Source: Acidobacteriota bacterium (GTDB lineage: Bacteria; Acidobacteriota; Polarisedimenticolia; QHYA01). From it: a stretch of DNA of 20,620 bases. The stretch's first letter is position 1; every line of letters starts with the position of its first letter. Below, one piece after another: positions 1-6,957 of the stretch. The stretch lies in assembly GCA_003223995.1 (NCBI GenBank), contig QHYA01000038.1, positions 1 to 20,620 on the forward strand, written 5' to 3'. Under the pieces are notes generated by a model. It saw nothing but the letters and a program-made list of their open reading frames with translations, had not been told where the DNA came from and ran no database searches. The translations under genes and the position numbers were made by a program.

Positions 1-2
1 CG

Positions 3-692
3 GGAGGAGTCCGGGGGCTCGAGGACGTGAGAGCGCTCGAGGCGCTGGGCTGCGACGTCCAGGTCGGGATGGCCCTGTACACCGGCCGGCTCGACCTGGA
101 CGAGACTGTGGTCTCCGCTCCGGATTTCGGGCGGGGACCGCTGCCAACAGTCGCTCAGGATGAAGACGGGCGCCTGTTGATGCTGGCCTGGAGCACGAGG
201 GAATCCCTGCGGGAGGCGCTCCGGTTGCGGCGCGGGGTCTATTACTCGCGATCCCGCCGGGCAATCTGGCGCAAGGGGGAAACCTCCGGGAACACCCAAC
301 AGCTTCTCCGGGTCCGCTACGACTGCGATGCCGATGCGCTCCTCTTCACCGTTCGGCAGGAGGGTCCCGCCTGTCACACGGGCCGGCCGAGCTGCTTCGG
401 CGAGCCTCCGCGTTTCGATCTGAAGACCCTCCGCAGCATCATCGCTTCCCGCCGCCAGGCCGACGCCTCCGTTTCGTACACCGCGCGGCTGCTGGCAGAC
501 GTTGGGCTCGCGCGCGAGAAGATCCGCGAGGAGGCAGGGGAAGTCTGCGAGGCGGCGGAGAGAAGGGACCTGGTCTGGGAGCTCGCCGATCTGTTCTATC
601 ACGCCTCCGCCCTGATGGAAGCGAAGGGGATCTCGCTGGATGAGGTCGAATCGGAGCTGCGCGGCAGGCACCGGCCCGGGAGAGACCGGTGA
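3..692 (+). CDS. hisIE: HisA C-terminus fused to HisIE (phosphoribosyl-AMP cyclohydrolase / phosphoribosyl-ATP pyrophosphatase), 5' partial
   Basis: The frame is open to the left edge. A GTG at 27 exists, but the residues before and after it (GGVRGLEDV, then VGMALYTGRL) look like the last strand and helix of HisA, so the gene probably starts outside the window as a HisA-HisI-HisE fusion. Numbered from GTG 27, HisI spans about 37-125. It has SRSRRAIWRKGETSGN, the metal-binding DCDADA (D99, D101, D103) and the CHTG...C cysteines (C116, C123). HisE spans about 130-215 with the EEAGEVCEAA and ELADLFYH metal-binding helices. HisE removes pyrophosphate from phosphoribosyl-ATP, HisI opens the purine ring, and HisA isomerises the product: three consecutive cytosolic steps of histidine synthesis. 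The stop TGA overlaps a GTG at 689 that probably starts hisD. HisI and HisE are certain; the HisA part rests on about 30 residues. Confidence 0.93.
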   Translation, partial: GGVRGLEDVRALEALGCDVQVGMALYTGRLDLDETVVSAPDFGRGPLPTVAQDEDGRLLMLAWSTRESLREALRLRRGVYYSRSRRAIWRKGETSGNTQQLLRVRYDCDADALLFTVRQEGPACHTGRPSCFGEPPRFDLKTLRSIIASRRQADASVSYTARLLADVGLAREKIREEAGEVCEAAERRDLVWELADLFYHASALMEAKGISLDEVESELRGRHRPGRDR

Positions 693-760
693 CGGGAAGG
701 CTCGCCGTCCCGATCGAGACACGGTCTGGCGGCACCGTCGAAAGGGAGGTCGCCCAAGGC
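689..760 (+). pseudogene. hisD 5' remnant in a different frame from the rest of hisD
   Basis: A GTG at 689 overlaps the hisIE stop as GTGA and has GGGAG six bases upstream (678-682), a normal coupled start. The first 23 or so codons end mostly in G or C and read RLAVPIETRSGG, then TVEREVAQ, resembling the start of HisD (PI...R, then V..EV). From about 755-762 the HisD-like reading moves to the frame of the downstream ORF (KALRFAAARIARF). About 60 residues expected between these two parts in HisD, including the usual VR..GD.AL segment, were found in no frame. I read this as an internal deletion with frameshift, either real or an assembly error. Confidence 0.5.
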
Positions 761-872
761 TCTCCGCTTCGCCGCAGCGCGCATCGCCCGCTTCGCGAGG
801 CAGCAGAAACGCTCTCTCCGTCCGTTCCGCCTGACCGGAGGGGGTGTTGTTCTCGAGCAGAGGCTGCTGCCA

Positions 873-1835
873 GTGGAGCGCGTCGGGCTCTACGTTCCGG
901 GCGGAAGGCATCCCCTCTGCTCCACGGTCTTGATGGGAGCGATCCCGGCGCGTGTGGCCGGATGCCGCGAGGTCATCCTCTGCACCCCCCCGCGTCGCGA
1001 CGGCAGCGTCGCCCCGGAAATCCTCGCAGCGGCCGAGGAGGCAGGGGTGGACCGCGTTTTCGCGGCCGGCGGCGCCCAGGCGATCGCCGCGATGGCCTTC
1101 GGCACCCGCAGCATCCCGGCGGCGGACCTGGTCGTCGGGCCGGGCAACCGCTACGTCGCAGCCGCGAAGGCGCTCGTCGCCGGAGCTGCAGGGATCGATT
1201 TCGTCGCGGGTCCGACCGAGCTGCTTGTGATCGCCGACCGCTCCGCCGATCCGGAGACGCTGGCCTCCGACCTGCTGGCTCAGGCGGAACACGACGCGGA
1301 CGCGCGGCTCTGGCTGCTCGCGCTCGGTGAGAAGATCGTCCGGGACGTCAGGCGGCACCTGCAGCGGCAGATTCATGGCCTGCCGGCCGGCAGCCCCATC
1401 CGCCAGGCGGCCGAGAGCTCCCTCTCGCGCATCGAGGTGATCCAGTGCGGCTCCCGTGCAGAAGCGTGCGAAGCCGCCAATCGGATCGCGCCGGAGCATC
1501 TATCGGTCCAGGTCTCCTCCCCCCGCGCCCTGCTGCCACGGCTGGTCAACTATGGCTCCCTGTTCATCGGAAGCGGTTCGGCCGTCGCCCTCGGGGACTA
1601 TGTCTCGGGGCCCAATCACATCCTTCCCACCGCAGGGGCGGCGCGGCACAGCGGAGGCCTGTCCGTCCTGCGTTTCCTCAAGGTCGTCACAATCCAGGAA
1701 GTCAAGCAGGCAGGCCTGCCGCGATTGGGAAGGGTGGGAATGCTGATGGCCTCGCTCGAAGGGCTCGAAGCCCACGCGAGGTCGATCGGCATCCGCCTCG
1801 GAGAACGGCCTGTCGAGGCCGTGCTGTTCTCCTGA
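873..1835 (+). CDS. hisD: Histidinol dehydrogenase, N-terminally damaged
   Basis: HisD oxidises L-histidinol to L-histidine with two NAD+, the last step of histidine synthesis. The ORF from GTG 873 begins inside a conserved block (VERVGLYVPGG), so 873 is the first available start in this frame, not a natural N-terminus. HisD-like sequence extends upstream in the same frame to about 762 (ALRFAAARIARF) without a start codon. The catalytic set is complete: zinc ligands Q137 and H140 (QAEH), D242 (GDYVSG) and H301 (LEAHA), and the acid/base pair E208-H209 (APEHL). These match E. coli Q259, H262, D360, H419, E326 and H327. The offset of 118-122 residues against E. coli shows how much N-terminus is absent from this ORF. 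The last residues, ERPVEAVLF, go beyond a normal HisD end and resemble a HAD start. Whether the gene is functional cannot be decided here. Confidence 0.9.
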   Translation: MERVGLYVPGGRHPLCSTVLMGAIPARVAGCREVILCTPPRRDGSVAPEILAAAEEAGVDRVFAAGGAQAIAAMAFGTRSIPAADLVVGPGNRYVAAAKALVAGAAGIDFVAGPTELLVIADRSADPETLASDLLAQAEHDADARLWLLALGEKIVRDVRRHLQRQIHGLPAGSPIRQAAESSLSRIEVIQCGSRAEACEAANRIAPEHLSVQVSSPRALLPRLVNYGSLFIGSGSAVALGDYVSGPNHILPTAGAARHSGGLSVLRFLKVVTIQEVKQAGLPRLGRVGMLMASLEGLEAHARSIGIRLGERPVEAVLFS

Positions 1836-1846
1836 AGGCGGCGGGG

Positions 1847-2449
1847 GTGTCGCAGGCCCTGAGCCGCCGACCGGATCGCGGTCTGCCATTGCCCGCCCGG
1901 GCCCACAAGCCGAACGGCGGCCTCGCGCTCCTCGAGACGCTCGTCCGTCGCAAGAGGAGAGCCTACCGGCGGCTGTGCGGACCCGGCCTTCGCATCGAGC
2001 AGCCGATCCGGCGGCTGCTGCTCGCGCTTTCCCGGCGCGTTCCACTCGCCATCGTCTCCGGTTCGGCCCGCGAGGAGATCGAAGCCGTTCTGGCCCGGAC
2101 AGGCCTCTCCAGGCTCTTCCGGACCATCGTGTCGGCGGAGGACGTGAGCCGTTGCAAGCCTCATCCCGAGGGGTACGCAATGGCGATGCGGCGGCTACGC
2201 GCCGCAAGTCCATGGCTGGACGCCGGCCACTGCCTGGCCATAGAGGACTCGCCAGGAGGGATCCAGGCAGCGCGCGGCGCGGGCCTTTCCGTCCTCGCTG
2301 TTTCCACGAGCTACCCCGCCCGGGCCCTCCGTCAAGCTGGCGCCGCGAGAGTGATCGCCTCCCTGGCCCCCCTTTCCCCAAATGAGATTCTGGGAGGGGC
2401 CCATGGCAGCGCATCCGGCGGCCCTGTCCGACGGCGGCCCCCATCTTGA
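1847..2449 (+). CDS. HAD-superfamily (subfamily IA) phosphatase, N-terminally truncated
   Basis: From GTG 1847 the product is 200 aa. It carries HAD motif II (LAIVSGS, S71), motif III lysine (KPHPE, K104) and motif IV (AIEDSPGG, E133/D134). The LLETLVRRKRRAY helix fits the second half of a beta-phosphoglucomutase-type cap. Motif I (DxDG, carrying the nucleophilic Asp) and the first half of the cap are missing from this ORF and were not found in other frames upstream. However, hisD ends with VEAVLF just before, which looks like the strand leading into motif I. As it stands the protein should be inactive. Its position beside hisD suggests a histidinol-phosphate phosphatase, the step before HisD, but HAD IA specificity cannot be read from sequence. 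GTG 1847 is the first usable start and has no good SD. Confidence 0.72.
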   Translation: MSQALSRRPDRGLPLPARAHKPNGGLALLETLVRRKRRAYRRLCGPGLRIEQPIRRLLLALSRRVPLAIVSGSAREEIEAVLARTGLSRLFRTIVSAEDVSRCKPHPEGYAMAMRRLRAASPWLDAGHCLAIEDSPGGIQAARGAGLSVLAVSTSYPARALRQAGAARVIASLAPLSPNEILGGAHGSASGGPVRRRPPS

Positions 2450-2640
2450 AACAGCCTTGCCGCGACGAACGAACTGAAGGAGAAGGCGCTCGATCTGCTC
2501 GAGGATCTGGTCATGAGGCGATCCTCTTCCGCTGTCGTGGTAGAAACGAGTACACTTTCGTTGCTGCGCAACTGCCATCCAGGCGGCCGTCCAGAGCGAG
2601 ATCAGCGGATCGCAAAGCCAATCCCCTTGGCGGAAGTTGC
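2403..2640 (+). pseudogene. Possible broken small gene after the HAD gene
   Basis: An ATG at 2403, behind GGGAGGGG at 2392-2399, opens a short frame that stops at 2477 (MAAHPAALSDGG...). One frame over, 2459-2516 reads as a helix-like stretch (ELKEKALDLLEDLV) whose codons mostly end in G or C, with no start of its own. That frame runs to a stop at about 2660. A single frameshift near 2465 would join the two parts. I do not recognise any family. It could equally be non-coding spacer, so this is only a candidate remnant in line with the damage seen in the two preceding genes. Confidence 0.25.
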
Positions 2641-2698
2641 CGAGGGACCTTCCGCCTGAGTTGACCTGAACTGGGTCAGAGGAGAAACGGACGCATCC

Positions 2699-3136
2699 AT
2701 GGCAGAAGAGACCACCTTCCGCCGGCTCTTCACCATCGCCGAGGCGGACAATACGATTCCCCTGATCCGCGGAAAGGTCGCGCGGATAAAGAACGCCTTG
2801 ACGCGTCTGCGGGGGGAGCTCGAACAGGCCGCGCGGGAGAGCAACCTGCCTCCCTGGAGCCCTCAGGTTTCCGAGAAACTATCCGAGAAGGGCTCCGCGA
2901 CGGAACTGGTCAGGGAGGTCAGGCAGCTCATCGAGGAGATCAACAGCCACGGCTGCATCGTGAACGGTCCCGAGGCCGGGCTGGTCGATTTTCCCTGCCT
3001 GCTCGGCTCGGAAATCGTCTTCCTCTGCTGGCAGCTCGGCGAGCCGCGGGTCGGCCATTGGCACCGCATCTCTGACGGCTTCGCTGGCCGCCGGCCTCTG
3101 CTGGACAAAGAACCGGGGGGCGGCCTCGTAAACTGA
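2699..3136 (+). CDS. DUF2203 family protein
   Basis: This 145-aa cytosolic protein starts FRRLFTIAEADNTIPLI. It continues with a long helical middle and ends in the family's conserved block: GCIVNGPEAGLVDFPCL, then FLCWQLGEPRVGHWHRISDGFAGRRPL. That LVDFP / LCW.LGE / WH / GF.GR series is diagnostic of DUF2203. The length is typical. ATG 2699 is preceded by GGAG at 2681-2684, a somewhat long spacing. The biochemical function of the family is unknown to me. The invariant Cys, His and Asp residues might suggest metal or ligand binding, which is speculation. A GC-rich hairpin follows the stop directly, so it is probably transcribed separately from the transglycosylase. Confidence 0.88.
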   Translation: MAEETTFRRLFTIAEADNTIPLIRGKVARIKNALTRLRGELEQAARESNLPPWSPQVSEKLSEKGSATELVREVRQLIEEINSHGCIVNGPEAGLVDFPCLLGSEIVFLCWQLGEPRVGHWHRISDGFAGRRPLLDKEPGGGLVN

Positions 3137-3139
3137 CTG

Positions 3140-3160
3140 AGCTCCCCGTGGGGGGGAGCT
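3140..3160 (+). terminator. Hairpin directly after the DUF2203 stop
   Basis: AGCTCCCC (3140-3147) and GGGGAGCT (3153-3160) form a perfect 8-bp stem with a 5-base loop, starting 4 bases after the TGA at 3134-3136. No T-run follows, so it is not a classical intrinsic terminator. It may act as a 3' end stabiliser or a Rho-assisted stop. Confidence 0.4.
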
Positions 3161-3236
3161 GGCCCCGCCGACCGAGGATTTCCAGCGTCACCCTTCTGGC
3201 CCCGGCTGGTCCTGATTGGGCCTGCTGGTGTCCCTT

Positions 3237-3265
3237 TTGTGGCAGCAGACTTAAGTCATTATACT
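3237..3265 (+). promoter_or_regulatory. Sigma70-like promoter with embedded palindromes, upstream of the lytic transglycosylase
   Basis: TTGTGG (3237-3242), a 17-base spacer and TATACT (3260-3265) match the housekeeping promoter pattern. It sits in a locally AT-rich patch of the 312-bp gene-free stretch 3137-3448, about 180 bases before the ATG at 3449. A perfect 10-bp palindrome, GACTTAAGTC (3248-3257), lies within the spacer, and a second, CCATCGATGG (3289-3298), lies just downstream of the expected start. Both positions would suit an operator. The rest of the stretch shows no convincing ORF. Confidence 0.5.
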
Positions 3266-3434
3266 GCAACAATTACGAATACATGAATCCATCGATGGCT
3301 TTCCCCCTCCTGGCCAGTTCTCCACGGGGGTGTTATCCTTTCGTCTGCCAATACAGCCAGTTCCGAGAAGCTGCAACCGCCTTTTGGTGGAGGAGCCCCG
3401 GGCAGTTTGGACCGCCCGGGGATCTCGAAGCCGC

Positions 3435-3440
3435 AGGAGG
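3435..3440 (+). promoter_or_regulatory. Strong ribosome binding site deciding the start at 3449
   Basis: AGGAGG lies 8 bases before ATG 3449. It selects this start over an in-frame upstream start at 3407, which would prepend 14 residues to the signal sequence. Confidence 0.75.
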
Positions 3441-3448
3441 GGACGTCG

Positions 3449-4126
3449 ATGAAACGCTACTCGGAGAGATACCCCGCGCTCCTTCTCGCTTTCGTGATGC
3501 TTTTTCCGCCCTTGCTGGGGTCAGGCTACCTTCAGGTCATGCTCGAGCCTCTGCTGCTGGGGGTGGAGTCGCTCGTCGCTTCGGCAGGAGACAGCGCCGT
3601 TCCTCCGGATCCACGGGTCGTGGCGAACCGAAAGCTGGTGGCCAGGACCCGCGAGCTGATCCGCAGCGCCAGTGGAGCCACAGCCCCTTCAGTGGCTTCG
3701 CTTCTTCCCCAGGTCTCCCTCGCCCGTGAAGCTGCTCTCCGTCACCACGTCCCTGTTTACCTGGTGCTCGCCTTGATCCATTGCGAAAGCGGGTTCCGCC
3801 AGCAGGCGGTCTCGTCCAGCGGAGCGGTCGGGTTGATGCAGGTCATGCCGGCGGTCGCTCGGGGTCTGGCGCAGAGCGAGGGGCTCCCCTCGCCCCGCTG
3901 GCTCCAACTGCTCGAGTGTCGGACGAATATCGAGATGGGAGTGATGCTGCTGAGACGTCTCCACGACCGATACGGATCATGGGAACTGGCGCTGGCCGCC
4001 TATAACGCCGGTGAGGGGGCGTTCGGGGAAGACGGCATCCGCGAGGACGTCCGTTTCTACGTCCGAAATGTGAGTCGGGGCGCCCGGATTCTGAGCCGCC
4101 GCGGTCCCGGTCGTCCTGCAGCCTGA
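3449..4126 (+). CDS. Secreted lytic transglycosylase (SLT / family 1-like)
   Basis: The 225-aa product starts with a hydrophobic signal or anchor segment (MKRYSERYPALLLAFVMLF, residues 1-34). A helical linker follows, then an SLT domain at about residues 88-215. Its hallmarks are ALIHCESGF with catalytic Glu113, GAVGLMQVMP (126-134) and AYNAGEGA (184-191). Such enzymes cleave the MurNAc-GlcNAc bond of peptidoglycan to give 1,6-anhydro-muropeptides, in the periplasm. The domain is minimal, with no LysM or other wall-binding module. The gene stands alone, with its own promoter region on the left and a convergent rne gene 37 bases away on the right. Confidence 0.9.
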   Translation: MKRYSERYPALLLAFVMLFPPLLGSGYLQVMLEPLLLGVESLVASAGDSAVPPDPRVVANRKLVARTRELIRSASGATAPSVASLLPQVSLAREAALRHHVPVYLVLALIHCESGFRQQAVSSSGAVGLMQVMPAVARGLAQSEGLPSPRWLQLLECRTNIEMGVMLLRRLHDRYGSWELALAAYNAGEGAFGEDGIREDVRFYVRNVSRGARILSRRGPGRPAA

Positions 4127-4163
4127 CTCCGTTCGCTCGCTGCCCGGGCCTCCAACGACCTGC

Positions 4164-6662
4164 TCAATCCTTCTCCGTCCGCCCGCTTCGCCGTGAGCCG
4201 CCGGTCAGACGCTGCCACCAGCCTCCGATGACCTCGTCCTCTTCCTCTTTCTCTCCCCGAGGCCTCTCCCCGGCTTCGGTGGGCTGCGAACGGTCCCTGC
4301 CTTTCCGAGGCCCGGCCTGAGACTGATCGAAAGCAGACACTTTCTCGCCCACCCGCGTGTTTACAGGCGCTGACTCGGAGCGTGACTCTTCGGCGGCCGG
4401 CTCCCGGCCCCCCCTCCAGGAGGGCTGATCGTCCGGGCCCGAAGAGGCCCCGGCCTCCATGATCTCGCCTTCTCCCGAACCTTCTTCTGGAGCAGCAGGC
4501 GATGAAGCGCCGCCACCAGGGGCGCCCGCAGGGGCGGCCCGGCGAGAGCGACGGCGACGGCGGCGACGACGACGGTGGGGCTGCTCGGAGGCACCCGCGC
4601 CAGCCGTCGGAGGTGCGCCGGGCGCTCCGACTTCGAGTCCGCCCTCTTGTCCTTCGACGGCGATCGCGACCTGCTCCCGACCGGCTTCTTCCGTGCCCGA
4701 GGCCTCCTCCTCAGACCCGAAGACCTCTTCACCGGAGAGAGAGTCCTCAGGCGTCGAAGGAGGCTCCACTGACAGGTCACTCAACGAAGTCTCCCGTGTC
4801 GAGGCCCCCTCTGTGGCCGCTTCTTCCGGGGTTGGTTCGCCCCGTTGTGGGTGGCGACGTCTCCTCCGGCGCCTCCGCCCGCTCGCGCTCACAGGCGACG
4901 CCACGAGGGATGTGTCCACGCCCGAGGCTGCCGGGGGGCCAACCTCGATCCCAGCTTCTGTTCCTTGTGCGGTGGACGCCGGCGGCTCCTCCACGAAGCC
5001 TCCGGCGGCGGACTCCGGGACGACCACATCGGCAGCTTGCGGCTCGGCGCCCGGCTGTTCGTCCGGCCGGGTGGACTCCGATAATCCCTTCAGCAGAGGA
5101 TAGGCGGCTGCTTGCGGCGCGGCACTTGTCGACTCCCCGGCAGCGGGATGGCGTGGAGTGGACATGACGGGCGGAGCCTCGGCTGCGTCCCTCACGACCG
5201 TCTCGATCTCCGCCCGGTTGGGGTTCATGATCGGGTGCGGGACGATGCTGATCCGGGTGCCATAGCGACGCTCGAGCGCTGAGAGCTCCTCGCGCTTCTG
5301 ATTGAGAAGATAGACGGCGACTTCCTCCGGGGCGGTCGCCCGCAGAGTCGCCAGATCCCCCTTGACCACCCTCGCCTGGATCCGTCTCAGGATCGACAGG
5401 GCCGCAGCCTCGGTGGTCTTCACGACGCCGGTCCCCTCGCACCGCGCGCAGGGGGTGTAGGCGGCGGAAGCCTTTGTGACCTTGATCCTCTGCCGCGATA
5501 TCTCCATCAGGCCGAACTTGGAGATGCGAGTGACGTCGTACTTCGCCTTGTCCTTCTTGAGCGCCTCCCGCATCGTCTTCTCGACTGCGCGCATGTTCTT
5601 GTCCTGGTACATGTCGATGAAATCCACCACGACAAGTCCGCCAAGGTCCCTCAGCCGCAACTGGCGCGCGGTTTCCTCCGCGGCTTCGAGGTTGGTCTTC
5701 AGAGCGGTGTCCTCGATGTTTCCCTCCCGGCCGGAGCGGGCCGAGTTGACGTCGACGGCCGTCAGGGCCTCCGTCTCGTCGATGACGATGGCGCCACCCG
5801 ACTGCAGCGTCACTTCCCTGCGGAAGATGGACTCGATCTGGTCCTCGAGGTTGTACTTCGAGAAGAGTGGCTTGTCCCCCGTGTAGAGCTTGAACACCTT
5901 CTCCTTGGAAGGCATCACCGCCTGGACGAACCGGCGGGCCTTCTCGTACCACTCCTCGCTGTCGATCAGGACCTCTTCGATGTCGGGGGTGAAGTGGTCG
6001 CGGATGGTGCGGAGAACGAGGTCCCGCTCCTGGTAGATCAGGCAAGGCGCCCGGTGGGTGGCCGCGGCAGCCTCGATCGCCTCCCACAGCCGCAGCAGGT
6101 ACCGCAGGTCCCTCTGCAACTCGGTCCTGCTCTGGTCCATGCCGGCAGTGCGGACGATCAGTCCGAACCCTTCGGGAGGGCTCAACTCCTCGACGATCTT
6201 CCTGAGACGCTCCCGCTGGGCGACATCCTCGATCTTCCGCGAGATGCCCTGCCCGTCCGACTTGGGTGTCAGGACCAGGTATCGGCCCGGAAGCGAATAG
6301 AAGGTGGAGAGCGTGGGGGGCTTGGAGTTGAACGCGTCGCGGACGACCTCTACGAGGATCTCCTTGCCGGACGCCAGGTGGTCGGTGATCCGCCCCCGCC
6401 GGTGCCCCTCTCGCCCCTGAAGGACCGGCAGGACCTTGAAATTGACCTCGTCGAGCGGGAGAAAGCCCGCCCGCTCGTCACCGTAATTGACGAACGCCGC
6501 CTCCAGAGCGGCGTTCACGTTGTTGACGATCCCCTTGTAGATGTTCCCCTTGAGGCTGCGCGAGATGCTCTCGATCTCCAGCGACTCGAGCACGCCTCCC
6601 TCGACCATCGCCACGCGGCTTTCTTCCTCGTGGGAGACGTTGATCAGCATGACCTTCGACAT
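4164..6662 (-). CDS. rne: Ribonuclease E/G family endoribonuclease with long disordered tail
   Basis: An 832-aa protein. Residues 1-490 are a complete RNase E/G catalytic core: S1 region at about 37-125 (GNIYKGIV, ALEAAFVNYG), DNase I-like active site with D304 (TAVDVN) and D347 (VVVDFIDM), and zinc-link cysteines C405 and C408 (PCARC). These sit one residue beyond E. coli D303, D346, C404 and C407. Residues about 490-832 are Pro/Glu/Ser/Ala-rich and disordered, with Arg runs at 596-603 and 697-705 and an aromatic patch near the end (VIGGWWQRL, 811-819). It should cleave single-stranded RNA for mRNA decay and rRNA maturation, with the tail as a partner- or RNA-binding scaffold. ATG 6662 has AGGAG (6666-6670) close by. 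The 260-base leader is structured, suggesting self-regulation. Length and tail favour an RNase E-like over a short RNase G form. Confidence 0.96.
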   Translation of the reverse strand: MSKVMLINVSHEEESRVAMVEGGVLESLEIESISRSLKGNIYKGIVNNVNAALEAAFVNYGDERAGFLPLDEVNFKVLPVLQGREGHRRGRITDHLASGKEILVEVVRDAFNSKPPTLSTFYSLPGRYLVLTPKSDGQGISRKIEDVAQRERLRKIVEELSPPEGFGLIVRTAGMDQSRTELQRDLRYLLRLWEAIEAAAATHRAPCLIYQERDLVLRTIRDHFTPDIEEVLIDSEEWYEKARRFVQAVMPSKEKVFKLYTGDKPLFSKYNLEDQIESIFRREVTLQSGGAIVIDETEALTAVDVNSARSGREGNIEDTALKTNLEAAEETARQLRLRDLGGLVVVDFIDMYQDKNMRAVEKTMREALKKDKAKYDVTRISKFGLMEISRQRIKVTKASAAYTPCARCEGTGVVKTTEAAALSILRRIQARVVKGDLATLRATAPEEVAVYLLNQKREELSALERRYGTRISIVPHPIMNPNRAEIETVVRDAAEAPPVMSTPRHPAAGESTSAAPQAAAYPLLKGLSESTRPDEQPGAEPQAADVVVPESAAGGFVEEPPASTAQGTEAGIEVGPPAASGVDTSLVASPVSASGRRRRRRRRHPQRGEPTPEEAATEGASTRETSLSDLSVEPPSTPEDSLSGEEVFGSEEEASGTEEAGREQVAIAVEGQEGGLEVGAPGAPPTAGAGASEQPHRRRRRRRRRSRRAAPAGAPGGGASSPAAPEEGSGEGEIMEAGASSGPDDQPSWRGGREPAAEESRSESAPVNTRVGEKVSAFDQSQAGPRKGRDRSQPTEAGERPRGEKEEEDEVIGGWWQRLTGGSRRSGRTEKD

Positions 6663-6925
6663 GATCTCCTATCCTGGCCGCCGCGCGGGCTCCGCCCGGG
6701 CGGCCTTGCGGGCGCCTTGTCCCCCTCCATGCGGCAGGAAGCCGCTCCAGGGGAGCGCCACTCATGAAGGACACCAGTCCTCTCCGCTTTGTGGGTAATC
6801 CGATCACCCTGCCATCCTCCTTCTTGAAGGGTCGCGGAAAATCTCTGGTGGCCAAAGTTACTCGAAAAAGGGCGCCGGGAGGCCGTACTCTGGCACGGCC
6901 TCAAAGCACCAGCGTACCCGATCCA
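6663..6925 (-). promoter_or_regulatory. Structured 5' leader of the RNase E gene
   Basis: No convincing gene lies here. On the minus strand the leader contains three hairpins. At 6879-6902 an 8-bp GAGGCCGT/ACGGCCTC stem has an 8-base loop, with a T5 run nine bases further along the transcript (6865-6869). At 6731-6745 a GCGGC/GCCGC stem forms. At 6676-6705 a 7-bp GGCCGCC/GGCGGCC stem encloses a CGGGC/GCCCG stem. The last ends only about 6 bases before the SD at 6663-6670. E. coli RNase E is known to regulate its own mRNA through stem-loops in a long 5' UTR. A similar role here is inferred from position and structure only. Confidence 0.45.
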
Positions 6926-6931
6926 ATGATG

Positions 6932-6940
6932 ATTCTACCA
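6932..6940 (-). promoter_or_regulatory. Candidate extended -10 promoter for rne
   Basis: Read on the minus strand, TGGTAGAAT gives an extended -10 (TGn followed by TAGAAT) in one of the few AT-rich patches between the peptidase gene and rne. No good -35 lies 16-18 bases upstream, as is common for extended -10 promoters. Transcription would start near 6925. Confidence 0.4.
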
Positions 6941-6957
6941 GAGACCGGGGCGGTATG

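Noticed and set aside
4540..4900. Arg-codon runs in rne as a DNA repeat or CRISPR-like array
   Set aside because: They are simple codon repeats for two Arg tracts in a disordered protein tail, without spacers.
4777..6087. A 436-codon minus-strand ORF in another frame of rne
   Set aside because: It overlaps the conserved RNase E core, which is clearly coded in the annotated frame.
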